From Amanita rubescens (lineage: Eukaryota > Basidiomycota > Agaricomycetes > Agaricales > Amanitaceae), in contig WION01000461.1 in NCBI GenBank assembly GCA_015039365.1, positions 1 through 41,853 on the forward strand: 41,853 bases of DNA, read 5' to 3'. Positions within the stretch are counted from its first letter, which is position 1. Each line of letters opens with the position of its first letter. Below are positions 22,903 to 34,924 of this stretch, piece by piece. The translations under genes and the position numbers were made by a program. A model generated the notes under the pieces. The model ran no database searches. It was given only the letters and a program-made list of their open reading frames with translations, and was not told the DNA's origin.

Positions 22903-24162
22903 GCTGGTTGCAGCCTACCATTGAGTGAAAAAATGGTTATAATTGTGTCCATCATGGCCTAAATAAAGTGGTTACCTGATATTGCGCGATGGGTATGGGT
23001 CGACGTTGTGGCCAGAGCAAGGATGGATGTCACAAGTGTCACGATCCGTCGCGCGTACCGCAACAGCAACTCAACCTATACAGTTCTTCCTGCTCTTTGT
23101 ACCCATCCGCACAGCCTCCGGTTGCTATTATCACATCTCCTTCCGGTCCCTATCCAGGATCTAGGAACGCCATACCGTCTATGCGGAATGTAAGTTTATT
23201 TCAATCCGCACTGAGGTAACGGTTTACAGCCTTCAAAATTTACAGCTTTCCTAGCTCAACATCGGTGACTACAACGGCGAATCGCTTTCATTTGTGCTCA
23301 AGGACCAGTGATGCTTTAATTCCACTAATAGAATGCATGTCGCTTGAGTTGATCGCCGACGTTACTCATGTGCATCGCTGCGGCGCGTTGAAAGCCACAG
23401 GGAATGTGTCTTTTTCAAGGTATAACAGGGTGTAGCTCGTACGCGCAGATGCTGTTACATTCTCGGGTGGTCAAAAGGTACGAACAAAACGCATTCACCT
23501 GAAAAAGTAAGTTGGACGTCATCGACTGATCCTCTCATAATAGGACATCTACAATGCTCTCGCCGACTGCCAGGATAGAAAATCTTCGGAACACAAGACG
23601 CATATTCCACTGCTATCGAGTGCCTTTTACTATCTCGTTGCGTAGCTCGACTAAACCTGCGACGGTCATTGATTGGCGACATCTTCCGTTTTGCGCTCGC
23701 ACGACCAGTACCTGAACAGAGCCGATAATGTACTGACGACCGTCCATCGGGTGAATCAGAATGGATGACAAGAGGCGCGGTGAGCAAATCGGGCAGGTTG
23801 GACACGTAGTGAGTCTGGCCTGATGTTCGTGTCAGCTGTCATGAAATGAACGCGAGCTTATATATTCTAAATGTGCACGTAAAAATGTCTGCAATACAAA
23901 GAAACAAGCTACTATGACTACTGCTTAATTACTTTATGCTTGTGCTACAAAATGATAGTGGTACGTATGCAAGTGTGAAATATGTACGTGCTGGGTAAAA
24001 AAAAAAATGCAAAAAGTGGGGGTAACGTAGCATTTAAAGAGTACCGTGCAGATAATCAATCAATCAAGTTAATGAGAATGGCAAGTCGTTAAATCATGAC
24101 AAGAGAAAACAAGAGAAAAAAGTGAAAAAGAAAAAGGACCCGGAATTAGAATCAGAGCATCA
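22903..24162. other. no gene seen
   Basis: About 1.26 kb from the NLR1 start to the next gene's stop. Three overlapping plus-strand frames around 22982-23219 and a minus-strand frame 23805-23455 are unconvincing: no family motif and no consistent exon partners. It should contain the NLR1 promoter. A run of nine or more A follows at about 24000. Confidence 0.5.
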
Positions 24163-25287
24163 TCACCGACGAGCGACGCGTTTACGCTCTCTCCCGTTAT
24201 CTTCTTCTACATCCATCGCTTCTGCAGAAAGCAGATTGAGCGCTTGCTGCTGTTGCGAATTGACTCTCGACGTTCTCGTCCGTCTCCTACTCAATCCAGG
24301 CCCCAAAGGCAGGCCGTTCCCCGTAGCAGACAGGTTCGACATGTGGTGGGCAGACGAGGGAAGCGCGGCCGCTGTACCGCCCATCGAGGTAGGTGGTGTC
24401 GCAGCGTCAATCATCATCATCATGGCGTGCCGCCTCTTCGCACCCGCGGAGACGGAGAGCGCGCCATCTGACATGCCGCCCGGTGTGGGCATCATCGCCG
24501 GGCGGGATTCGGTGATAAAATCAAAAGGGTGAGAGGGCGTCAGGCTGACGTACGGTGACGATCCGTCACCTTTTGTTGATGGTCTTGGCTTCATGGGGCG
24601 TTGCGATGGTCGGATTAGGGGTGTGGATGTAGGGATCACCGGTGAATTTGAGGGTTCCGAGATGGGGGACGTGGGCTTTTGAGAAGAACGATCGTAAGTG
24701 ACGTGATGAAAAAGATGGAATGAATTGTGATTTGGAAAGGGGTACTACTCACCACATTCTTTGGGCGCGCGTTATTATTGGGAATGTTTTGAGGAGCGAA
24801 TTTGGAAACTTTGGGTGCTGGGGGAGCAGATGCGGGCGCAGCAGGGGCTGTGGGGGGTTTACCTCGTTCACGGTCTTTGTCTCGTTCTTCGTCCTCTTCT
24901 TCCTCTTCGTCTTTTTGTTTGAGCGCTTCCAGCCTTGCTTCTGTCCAGTCCATAACCCGACCAATTGTCACCCCTTCGCGCGACTCGCCATTGTCAATGC
25001 CACCTGCGGACACGCCGTGCTGGATCATGTTCAACAAGTCTTGACATGCCGCGGCATATCCAGCATCGTAGGCCCGCTTCGATGTTTCCCTGGACGAGCG
25101 ATATAAAGTGGTGATACTGAGTGCCGCGGCTGATTCCGAAAACCAAGTCAACGAAGGTAACGATGGTTGTCAAAAAAAGAAAACGTTGAAAAGAAAGAGA
25201 CATACATTTAAAGTTGTTTAAAAGTTCTTGTTCTGCTTTCTGGTGAGGAGTGGGTAAGGAGGTTGCCAGTGAGTTAAGGGACTCCAT
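24163..25287 (-). CDS. HAPSTR1/DUF4588-like protein
   Basis: Exons on the minus strand: 25287-25206, 25129-24753 and 24675-24163; 323 aa. The N-terminal 75 residues form the conserved part: HQKAEQELLNNFKSAALSIT, then LYRSSRETSKRAYDAGYAAA and CQDLLNMIQ. This resembles the short helical domain (DUF4588) of human HAPSTR1/C16orf72, which binds the ubiquitin ligase HUWE1 in stress responses; I rely on pattern memory, so the assignment is moderate. It is followed by GRVMDWTEARLEALKQ, a run of Glu/Asp, an Ala/Pro linker and a Ser/Pro-rich tail with a likely nuclear signal (RKRVARR at the very end, and RRRTRTSR). Introns are 76 and 77 nt, slightly longer than the local norm. Start is the first ATG giving the conserved N-terminus. 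Confidence 0.68.
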
Positions 25288-25965
25288 GGCAAGAGGATTG
25301 GATTTTGGGGCGCCGATGCATCTTCTACTTCCGGTTGGCTGACTAAGCGGATCACAGCGGAGGCGGTACCGGTTAAACTGGCCCGAGCTTGTTCTAGTCG
25401 TACTGCCAAGACTCGGGTACGCACGCGATTGTGCGAAGCATAAAGGCTGTAGTGCATGTGTAGTCCGCTTAACGGAGGCGACCGGATTGCAGGTCCGTAA
25501 GCCGATGCTCCAAGTTCAACGCATGGGACGCGTTTGAAGACCAATAAGGCGTTGGTTTCGTCGAAAGAGTTGCCACCTCTCCAATGATGCAATGTAAACG
25601 TCATTTTTCCGAGTGAGATTATTCAAGTCACTTCACGGGTGTAGGAACCAGCTCGTGGAATGTCATCAAGCGTGAAGTCAAGTCCATTACCCTCCTAAAC
25701 GGTAATCAATGTAACTGATCATTGTTCAAGTGTTCTTCGAAAAGGAGCAGGTCTGTTAGAAATGGAATCCCGCACAGCTGTCCGCAGAAACAGTTGACGA
25801 ATGGGACACTGTCAATGTTGAGCATCGAATCTATCTACGCAGTCTGTTCCGCCCAGCAGAAACATTCAGATGGATCAGAACACAGGTTACCTATTGATAC
25901 TACAGCCTAATAATACACGAGATAGTTAGTATACATACACATTCTCTGTCGCTTCCTAACGCGTC
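25288..25965. other. intergenic, nothing supported
   Basis: Upstream region of the HAPSTR1-like gene and 3' flank of the questin-oxidase-like gene. A minus-strand frame 25604-25218 overlaps the gene start and lacks any conserved segment. No promoter element is obvious. Confidence 0.5.
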
Positions 25966-27685
25966 TCACTTCTGTGCGTAGAAACCCGTGAAATCCCATT
26001 CGCGAGGCCCCTCGCCCTCCCGAACTCTCCCCATCTTCTTCGCAGTCAATCCAGCCACCCTGATGAACAATGTCCCATCAAGCAACTCCCCACCATCCAA
26101 CTCATTAGCCACTCCTTTTAGTCCACCTTCGCTGGCACCGTGACTTCTTGAGCCGAGCAGCGCACTGAAATGAGCCAAAGCACGCTGAAGCTTGATAAGA
26201 TGCTCGTTGGGATGGGTAAGGCTGGTCTCTATAATAGGAAGCCATGGATTGGGCGTAACAGCCTTGACCCTGTTCGGGTCCGCGTCTGGTTGCGGAAGGC
26301 TTCTTTCGTCAGGGATCGGCAAGGGGCCAGTAGGAATAGGATAAAGGGTTCCTTGAGACGCGTAAAACGACCTGATGTCCAGATCCGGTCTGCCGCGCGC
26401 GATGTAGGTGACAATGCTAGCTCCGAGGTAAACTCGAAGGAAGAGCGCCTGAGACGGATGGGGCAAGTAGGCGAGAAGAGAGGGGAGGAACAACACTGAT
26501 GTAACAAGGTGCATGCTGTGGCTTCGCGTTAACTTATTTAAGAAGGACGACAGCAAAATATACTGACTAGAAGAAATCATTGTTGAATTCCTTGTCCCGT
26601 TGGAACCCACAAATCCCATATATGGCCACGTTCATCCATACGAGCTCTTCAAACTTCCGCGTCACCTCCTTTGCATCCGAGGTGTCAGTATCCCATTGTT
26701 CAAGGTACTCGCGTATTATGTGACCAAACTTTGACGTTGTATCGCGAATGGCCGAGTCCGGGTCGAGATATTTTGCATCTGCTAGTCGTTCGTCTTTAAG
26801 GATACGCGCAATGATAGTCAGCGCATGAGTTGGTTTGGTGTCAATCCTTGGTTTGGACGTTGAGGTAATATCCAGTTCTTTCGCTAAAGCGACAATCCCG
26901 CTAGAAGTTTTACCGGTGCATTTATCGAATAACTCAGGAGTGACTATGGACTGATAGCGAGGCTTGTGAAGGGCCGTGGAAGCCAGACCTGATTAGGCTT
27001 AACGCAGCTTATCAATGTATGTAACTTGGAAACGCACCTTCCGCAACTATCCCCGGTAAACCAAATTCATATCCATATCCCGTGTGGATAAGGGGATGAA
27101 GCAGACCACCTACAAAACGATCCAGCATACGGAGCTGTTCTTCATCCTTCAATTTGTGGTCAAAGTTGAACTCGCGGGAGAAAATGTATTTCTCGAGAAT
27201 CCCACGCATTCCAAGCTCGCGTACTTCATGTGAAAAGAACTTCAAGTAGGCATCCCAGTATCTTCGAAAAGGTGAGTAGAGTCTCGGACGAAGTTGATTA
27301 TCACATACTCAGCTTTGCCAAGGTGATCTTTGAAATTCTCACTTGTGATAGGACTTGGGGAGGGATACGTCGACCTTTGGTATTTACTATCAATTTTGTA
27401 ACCTGCTTCAATAACAGCGCCGTCTGCCCCCATAGCCCAAAGAGCTAGGGCATGGTGGACGACGTGACTAAGATATTTAATGCCCAAAACAAGTGGCTAA
27501 AAGAGACTGGCGTACTTGTGGAATTCAAAATCGTTAAAGAAGATGTGCCAATGCTCGTGGTTGTCCTTGAGCACTTTCTTGAGTGTTTCTACGTTCTGTG
27601 GGGTGATTCCCGATAAACGAGCGGGAGCGGCGAGATTGGGAGGTAAAGTAGGTGTAGGGAACAAAAAATCGAATGCCGAGGTCAT
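25966..27685 (-). CDS. questin-oxidase-like protein (DUF4243)
   Basis: Family members open or oxidise anthraquinone rings in polyketide pathways (questin oxidase, AflY); many basidiomycete members have no known substrate. Exons on the minus strand: 27685-27516, 27467-27309, 27261-27038, 26988-26568 and 26521-25966; 509 aa. Family-like blocks in order are NHVVHHALALWAMGA, NFKDHLGKAEYWDAYLKFF, LHPLIHTGYGYEFGLPGIVA, EGLASTALHKPRY, and MHLVTSVLFLPSLLAYL, with conserved His residues throughout that could bind metal. No polyketide synthase or tailoring genes lie nearby in this window, so a biosynthetic cluster role is unsupported here; an orphan oxidase is more likely. All four introns keep phase and remove in-frame stops. 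Confidence 0.86.
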
Positions 27686-28098
27686 GTTTGAGGTATTGGT
27701 GCGACAGTTGTGTATATATACAATACGTATTGGAGCATGATGTCAATTTGCGGAGTAAGCTGTCGTCGCTCGTTTCCTCTAGCGATCTGAACCAACTTGT
27801 GACGCCTGTGACGTGTGACACGTCCCTTTGCGCGCGCGCCTGTGTGCTCAGATCGGCTCTCATCGGACCCATCCACACAGCGTCGTGTGGCCCAGTTCGC
27901 CACTCAACCATCCCCTCCGGACACGCTAGAAATCGGAATGTAGGAAGCATACACATCAACAATTTTCGGAAATGAATTCAATTAAATGCGAGGTTCAGGA
28001 TGAGCCTCGCTCGGAGTCGCGACCGTGATTACAATGTACATTGGCATCACTACTAGTACTACCGTACTGTGATCCGTAAATTGTGATTCGAGGATAAG
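27686..28098. other. upstream region of the questin-oxidase-like gene
   Basis: No gene. The region is CpG-normal and ends where similarity to the flank of NLR3 begins, so it lies outside the duplicated segment. Confidence 0.5.
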
Positions 28099-28455
28099 CA
28101 ACTTGCAAACAGAATTGGCATATTACGCTTTCTTGGGACATTGTCAGAGGAATTGATTATCATATTCATTTATTTTATGATATGATGGCATGATCCTATT
28201 GTATACCATTGCATGCATGAAGCACTGATCTTTCGGTCAGGCTATCATTTATAGCAAGTGTGTGAACCGTGACTTGAATGCCATTTACCTACGAAGGTCA
28301 ATGTGACATAGGTGACGTTCTCTCTTTGTGCTTGACCACGACATAGCATGTCCATCGCACCATATCAGGTAACCCGGCCCTAATTGAAGCCATGATGAAC
28401 TTGATATTGACTATTCTTTACACTTCCTGATGATCACCAGTCAACTGTGACTGGC
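28099..28455 (+). promoter_or_regulatory. conserved NLR upstream region
   Basis: Shared with 36829-37102 upstream of NLR3. The best conserved blocks are AATTGGCATATTAC, GAAGGTCAATGTGACA and CTTTGTGCTTGACCAC, all within 360 bp of the ATG. They are candidates for the NLR promoter, though recent common origin alone could explain the match. Confidence 0.45.
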
Positions 28456-31400
28456 ATGTCAGAAGGTTTTTTTCAAGGGGCCCACAACTTCAACGTGATA
28501 GGTGGCCAGTTTATAGAGGTTCTTTGATTTAAATGTGTTTTACATATGTGAAGTTAATAACTCTTTCTCAAGATAAATCATTGCAATGACCCACCTTCTC
28601 TAAACCCTACTTTACCACCCTTACCACCTCTGAAGCTACCTAGTGCTTCCTTTACAGGTCGTTATGAATACTTGCAAAGGCTGAAGTTCCATTTCACCTC
28701 CAATAATGAGGGTAAAAGGATGGTATTCCTCTTGCATGGTCTAGGAGGCATTGGCAAGACTCAAATTTGCCTTAAATTCATTGAAGAAAATCCTGACTTG
28801 TGAGTGCCTTGACATGGCCAATAGCATGGAAAAGGAATAAATTATTCAAGGTTTTCTGATGTATTCTGGATTGATGCTTCTTCAGAAAGTAACATTGAGC
28901 TTGGACTCAAGCAGATAGCTCAGGCCTACAATGCCTCTCCAGAGGCAAAAACTTCAACTAGACCTATTCTCCAATGGATTTCAAACAGAGCCAAGTGGCT
29001 TATTATCTACGATGGTGCAGATGGACATTATTCAGTGGTTGAAAAATATCTTCCACCAGGAAAGGGAGGAAATATTTTGATAACTAGCAGAAATGCTGAA
29101 TTAAAGAGAATAACATTAAACAAGAATTCAATGGAGGTCCTTGACATGGCAAATGAAGAAGCTGTTTCCTTGCTTTTACAATCAGCCATGTTTGATGAAG
29201 AACCTGACTATGTCATTGATATGGCCAGAAAACTGGTATCAGAACTGGGTGGGATTCCACTTGCTATTGACCAAGCAGGGGGGTATATGCATTCTTGTGG
29301 TTGCAGCATTGATGATTATCTGGAATTATATGCAAAGCATAGAGATGAATTAATGTCAAGTCCTAACTTTAGAGGTGCATCAGATTATGGGACATCTACA
29401 TATGGAACATGGGATGTTGCAATGCATGAAATTGAGAGGATTGCTGTAAAGGGCATGGATGGAGAAGCTCATGCAGCACAAACTGCCATCAATCTATTGA
29501 GAATTTTTGCATTTCTGGATCATGCCAATATACCAGGAGAATTGTTCAAGAATGCTGCTGAAAACTACATGGCAAGCAATGTAAATGAAGAATCAGAGGA
29601 TGGGCTTCCATTATCAGTGAAACTCTTGGATCATAAGACTTTGTTCTTGAGTGAGGAAGGTATATGGGATAAATTTGAATTTCTTTATGGGATTCAAGTC
29701 TTGCTATCTTTTTCCTTGATCAAATCCCATAATCACCTGTATTCAATGCATCTATTAGTGAATGCATGGAACAGGAGCAGGCTACCAAAGGGAGAAACTT
29801 CAGACTGGTATCAGAAAGCAAGAGCAGTGTTATCTTGCTCAATAGTCCCAGATTATGATGTTGATAACTATACATTTTGTCGACTCCTTGTACCACATCT
29901 TAGGTCAAGCACTTTACATGCATTGGAAATGAAGTTGGAGAGGACTTATTATGATGATGATTATGAAAGATTTTCATTTATTCTTTATTGTGTGGGTGAC
30001 TGGAATGCAAGGGAAAGGTTGTTGCAGGTGACAGTGAATGAGAGAAATGCAAGGCTTGGGCACCATCATTTAAAGACTCTTATGAGCATGAGCAAATTGG
30101 CAAACACATATAGTTATCAAGGAAGGTCAGATGAGGCAGAGAAGCTGCATGTGGAGATAACAAATACAAGAAAAGCAAAGTTTGGACCAGACCATCCAGA
30201 CACTCTTGGGAGCATGAGCAGTTTGGCAAGCACATACAGTCACCAAGGAAGGTGGGATGAGGCAGAGAAGCTACAGTTGGAAGTGATGAATACAAGAAGA
30301 ACAAAACTTGGGCTGGACCATCCAGACACTCTTAGAAGCATGAATAATTTGGCAAACACATACAGTCATCAAGGAAGATGGGATGAGGCAGAGAAGGTGC
30401 ATTTGGAAGTAATGAGTATAAGAAAAACAAAGCTCAGGCTGGACCATCCAGACACACTTCAGTGCATGAACAATTTGGCACAGACATACAGCCATCAAGG
30501 AAGATGGGATGAGGCAGAGAAACTGCATTTGGAAGTGACCAATGCAAGAAAAGGAAAGCTTGGGCTGGACCATCCAGACACTCTTAGGAGCATGAACAAT
30601 ATGGCAAACACATATAGTCATCAAGGAAGATGGGATGAGGCAGAGAAACTGCATTTGGAAGTAATCAATATAAGAAAAACAAAGCTTGTGCTGGACCATC
30701 CAGACACTCTTAGGAGCATGAACAATTTGGCAAATACATACAGTCATCAAGGAAGATGGCATGAGGCAGAGAAAGTGCATTTGGAGGTGATGAATATAAG
30801 AAAAACAAAGCTTGGGCTAGACCATCCAGACACTCTTAGGAGTATAAACAATGTGGCAAACACATACTGGAATCAAGGAAGATGGGATGAGGCAGAGAAA
30901 CTGCAATTGGAAGTGTTGAATACAAGAAAAACAAAGCTTGGCCTGGACCATCCAGACACTCTTGTGAACATGAATGATTTGGCAAACACATACAGTGATC
31001 AAGGAAGATTGGATGAGGCAGAGAAGCTGCATTTAGAAGTGTTGAATACAAGAAAAACAAAGCTTGGGCAGGACCATCCAGACACTCTTGGGAGCATGAA
31101 CAATTTGGCAAAGACATACAGTCATCAAGGGAGATGGGATGAGGCAGAGAGGCTGCATTTGCAAGCAATGAATACAAGACAAATCAAGCTTGGGCTGGAC
31201 CATCCAGACACACTTAGGAGCATGAACAATGTGGCAAACACATACCATGAGCAAGGAAGATGGGATGAGGCAGAGAAACTGCAGTTGGAAGTAATGGATT
31301 TGAAAAAATCAAAGCTTGGACTGGACCATCCAGATACTCTTGTGAGCATGAATGATCTGGCAAAGACATTCAGTAATCAGGGAAGATGGGATGAGGCAGA

Positions 31401-31824
31401 GAAACTCCATTTGGAAGTGATGGATATAAGCAAGGCTAAGCTTGGGCTAGACCATCCAGACACCCTTACTATCATGGCAAATTTGGCAACCACATACAGA
31501 AACCAAGGAAGATGGGATCAAGCACAGGCTTTGTTATCTCATGCTGCTAAGAATATGCAACAAGTTCTGGGACATCATCACCCAACTACCCTGTATCTCA
31601 TAGAACAACTTGACAGTCTTTCCAAAGCAAGGGATAAGATGCATTCACAAGAAATAATACCAGTGGTATTTTGCAGCATACATCTTCAACTTGTAGTTCA
31701 CTTACATTTGATGCAGCCTGAACCTGCCCAGTCCAATGATCAGTTACTAGAGACAACAGCACCTCAGCACAACTTGAGGAAAAAGTTCAAGAAAATATGG
31801 AGGTCGCGGCCTAGCTTTATGTAG
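28456..31824 (+). CDS. NLR2: NB-ARC/TPR STAND protein
   Basis: Exons 28456-28518, 28573-28799 and 28851-31824; 1087 aa. The N-terminal 21 residues, MSEGFFQGAHNFNVIGGQFI plus E, are followed by a short proline-rich linker, then NB-ARC: P-loop GLGGIGKT (77-84), Walker B WLIIYDGAD (about 146-154), GGNILITSRN, GGIPLA and an MHD-like SMHLLVN. Twelve 42-residue TPRs of consensus HPDTLRSMNNLANTYSHQGR (first half) span about 503-1006, then a basic tail NLRKKFKKIWRSRP. A 54-nt stretch in the tail with GTATTT and GATGCAG ends could be a fourth, stop-free intron. Only one CpG occurs between 29035 and 31799. It faces an RNase T2 remnant tail-to-tail. Likely role, from the family: a non-self or stress sensor activated by nucleotide-dependent oligomerisation. 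Confidence 0.92.
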
Positions 31825-32019
31825 TTTTGCTTTTGTACATTTCAGAGTACATTGTATATTGTTTCTGGTATGTATAGTAGGCAACCTTGATCCAATAAAT
31901 GAAACATTGATCTCACATATTTTAGCTCCTGATGAGAGAAACACAGCATTGAATTACACTATGTACGAAATTCTACACACCCAAAATGTCCGATTCGCAA
32001 CCGTGACTGCCATCGATTT

Positions 32020-32215
32020 TTCCAATCTTGGGCTCGGGCCTGAAGACAGTTACCTGGGAAGGAGCGCAATGGGGATGAATGATATCAGCTAGAGCGGCTG
32101 AGGAGGATAAAATGGGCATACACCGCTGACATGTTATAGCCGCACTTCGGATCGCATCCTCCATCCCACTTGTCATCGCAGCTGGGCAAAGAGTCAGTGC
32201 GGAGACGCGCATATA
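32020..32215 (-). pseudogene. RNase T2 remnant facing NLR2
   Basis: On the minus strand, a TTTGCCCAG acceptor leads to an exon-5-like segment (CDDKWDGGCDP), then a deletion, then the last exon's end (a block like PSPGKC and a remnant of YEPK) and 3' flank. It aligns with the RNase T2 gene at 40597-41853, not with the copies near 14-17 kb. The catalytic CAS II exon is missing. It is a deleted copy that came with the NLR2 segment. Confidence 0.75.
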
Positions 32216-32366
32216 TAGAATATTTATGCTTATTTCATTTGTGCGGTACTTGGAAGATTTCGGACATAAAAAAAGACATACTAAGTTGTCCCAAGTCACC
32301 CCGGTAATGAAAAGCTGAAAGGGAAAATCCTGATACAACTAGTCGAGCGCAAACTACCAGGTGCTT

Positions 32367-34203
32367 TCAACCCTGACGCCGGTCCCAGGGAACAGCGGGA
32401 GTCGGCGTTTCTTCCACTCTACCTGTCCGCGCAAACTGCGCTCCGATGCCTATCGTATCCTCCAACAGCTCTTGACCAGGCAAGTGAAGCTGTCCGAGTT
32501 GCCCTGCCGCACGCAGCTGTTCTGCACGCAACCGCTCAGCGGGCGGTACGCCGAATAATGTTTCCTCCTGAAATCCACCACCTCCAACAAGCATGCTATC
32601 GTCATCGAACGAGTCGTCGACCTCGAGTTCGGCCCCTTCCACGCCTAGTGCAAACGGATGAATAGGTGCGATTCCTAGATTTGCTGCTTCCTCTGCAATA
32701 AGGGAATCGTCCGAGTGATTAGATGATCCGAAAGAATCATCAGCGTCCGCTTGGCGTTGTGAAGCCATGAGGAACGCAGCGGATGGATGAGCGGTATTGT
32801 TGATCTCATCCAATGAGTCCGAGTCTGAATCTGCGCCCGGTGCTAAGATGCTGTCGTCATCGTCCATCCCATGGCGGGTGTAACGAGAAAGAGAAGGGGG
32901 AGTGGGTACGGTACTGCTCGTCATGGAAGACGATTCAGCCCTGCCGAGTGGGTATCCAAACATGCGACGCGCTTTCGCGCTTTCGCGCTTTTCTGTTGGA
33001 TCTCGCGAATAAGGTCGTTTGATATCCTTGTGGACGCTTCTTTTCCAGGCGTTTTTCCTAGCCTGAGGAATCCTAGCTCCGCAGAAGATCGTGGCGGTCG
33101 CGCGGGGGACATGAGAACGGGCGGCGACATGCCAGCTGGAAGTCCGTCGAAAGATTCGTCTTGGTCCTTGGCAGTTCGACTCGCTTTTGTCGCCCCCTTC
33201 AGACCACGAGGAGTGGCATTAGACAAATCGACAACTCCGCTCCACCTTTCTGGTTCGACACTGGTAGGCAAGTAGGGGTTGTGCGTTTTCGAGATGGGTG
33301 TCTTTGTCTTGCCTTTGAACTTTAATGGTGATACCACTTTGACCGCGTCTCCTGGAGTGGCATCAACGGAGAATATGTTTTGTCGGAGAACGTTGCGTAA
33401 GAGAGGAGCGTCTTCCCTACCCTTGCCTTTGGCGCTTTGAGGACGAGCCTGAGAGCCCATTATGCTATCAAGGCTCAACGATAGGCTGGTTTCCGCGTTG
33501 GGGGTATCAAGTTGAACTTCTCTCGCCAAGTCTTGCATCTCGCGGTCTAGACGCACCAAAGGCGATTCAACAGAGGCAGCCCAAGAGGACCCCGCGTCGC
33601 TTTGATCGTCTGTGTTACTATATGCGTGCGTTGTCCGTTCAATTGCAGGAGTAGACGAATAGGCGTGTTGACCTGGCATGAACGAGCTCTCGCTAGTGCT
33701 CATGCTAGGCTCGACAGAATCTGACTGGGGTTGTACTATCAATTCAGGGTCATCTCGTTCGGATTCGGTATTCTCGTTTACGGTCTCGTGGTCATCAAAA
33801 GTCGGAATGCGTATCTGTGCCGCTTGTTCGTAGAAAGAGGTCCAAAACTGTTTTGATGTGTAAGCCTACGGATATTGTTGGCACGAGATGTCATACCTTT
33901 GCAGCTTCTCTAACAGGTTCCGTGCCCACAGCATAACGTTTTACTGCGGGTAATATCTTGTTCGCAAGAGTATTGTGGACCTTTGAAAAGTTTTCGTCTA
34001 TGTTCTGGAGTGGGGGTGGACGGCGCGAGCTTGGGATTGGATAACGTAAGTCATACCCGTAGTTTAATGGTGATCAACTGCTCGATCTGGTCGATCTGAT
34101 CGTTTATTGGCGCGTTGGTATCGAGGCCCGGGATATGAATGGATGGAGGATGAGGGTTTGGAGTCCAGTTAGGCGGATTCGGGGGAATTGGACGGTCTGA
34201 CAT
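32367..34203 (-). CDS. ASK1: DASH complex subunit Ask1, frame broken by 8-bp duplication
   Basis: Ask1 belongs to the DASH/Dam1 ring that couples kinetochores to microtubule ends. Exons on the minus strand: 34203-34057, 34004-33897 and 33847-32367. The N-terminal domain is clear: IDQIEQLITIKLRNIDENFS, KILPAVKRYA, and FWTSFYEQAAQI. A long acidic/Ser-rich linker follows, then the blocks ISNDLIREIQQKSAKAR and SRYTRHGMDDDDSIL. These last two blocks sit in different frames. The join falls at 32968-32993, where GCTTTCGC is present twice in tandem plus a partial copy; losing one 8-bp unit would make one frame across the gene (about 575 aa). I found no intron that bridges the frames. Could be a real inactivating mutation, slippage polymorphism or an assembly error. 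Confidence 0.78.
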
Positions 34204-34924
34204 TGGTCGACGCGTCAGGTCACGCGCACGAGTCACGAAGGTTCGACGGTAATCAGCTCACTCGCGAAGTAATCAACATATCGCGGGGGTATACAAACCT
34301 CTCACTGTCGTGACGGTGAAGCTCCACTACTAATTCCATGCTGTCGTCACCGTGTCCTCCTTAAACCCACGCCGTTGTCGTCATCATACCAGCCTCAGTA
34401 ATCCCTCGGACTTGTCTGGCCAGTACATCATCTCTGATACACCCCGTTCTCCTCCACAACACTGCTCGCCTCAGCCTCAACGATGCCCGCCGCCCATTTT
34501 TAGCTCAGCTGCCCACCACGGCACTGTTCAGGCTGTGCTGAGTGAGAATGTTGTCAAGAGCCGATGGAATTGGGCGAGAGGGAGAGGTGGAAGGAGATGG
34601 TGGGCAAGGGGTAGACAACGAGCTTGGGCATGGACTTGGTGAGGGAGCGTTGGGGGAGACAGCGCTGTGCGCCAAGAAGTCCTAGTGTGATAAATATTCT
34701 ACTCAAACTCCCTGCTCGTCATATCGATACCCGTACCCGCCCCGTACTCGTGTATCGTCCACCCAGGCCTGGTCCCTCCTCAAAAAGTTCAGTTTGAACT
34801 GCGGTTCGAACTGGAACCGGTCTCAGAACTGGTAGAACCGGAACCGGACTGAACTGGCTCTGACACAGAACTGGAACTTCGGCCACCCTAGCCCGGAATT
34901 CAACCGTCCAACACCGCCATCATC
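34204..34924. other. divergent intergenic region
   Basis: Upstream of both ASK1 (minus) and the kinase-like gene (plus). A plus-strand frame at 34352-34642 is Ser/Pro/Arg-rich low complexity without a family match. The part next to the kinase gene carries the short GAACTGG repeats listed separately. Confidence 0.5.
34780..34885 (+). repeat. degenerate GAACTGG/GAACCGG short repeats
   Basis: About 100 bp in which AACTGG, AACCGG and TTCGAAC-like hexamers recur (for example GAACTGGAACCGG). They are partly self-complementary. The tract lies 40-145 bp before the ATG of the kinase-like gene. Confidence 0.6.

Larger units (their letters stand above)
28099..32215 (+). repeat. segmental duplication, copy 1 (NLR2 + RNase T2 remnant)
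   Basis: Similarity to copy 2 starts near 28099 (shared GAATTGGCATATTAC), runs through the whole NLR gene and its 3' flank (CCTAGCTTTA..GTAGTTTT), and continues into antisense RNase T2 sequence to about 32215. Copy 1 has a longer 5' flank (about 355 versus 272 bp to the ATG) and a shortened RNase end. Confidence 0.85.

Noticed and set aside
25440..25530. tRNA-Cys-like segment (GATTGCAG loop with partly complementary flanks)
   Set aside because: No D-arm consensus, the T-arm lacks GGTTCGA, and the acceptor ends do not pair.
25966..27685. Secondary-metabolite cluster around the questin-oxidase-like gene
   Set aside because: No polyketide synthase, P450, methyltransferase or transporter gene is found beside it in this window.
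30060..31560. Regular direct repeats that could suggest a CRISPR array or satellite
   Set aside because: The period is 126 bp, the whole unit is translated as TPRs in one frame, and there are no unique spacers; this is also a eukaryotic genome.
19300..32000. Transposon or retroelement origin for the CpG-poor blocks
   Set aside because: No transposase, integrase, reverse transcriptase, long terminal or terminal inverted repeats were seen; the depletion coincides with NLR genes.
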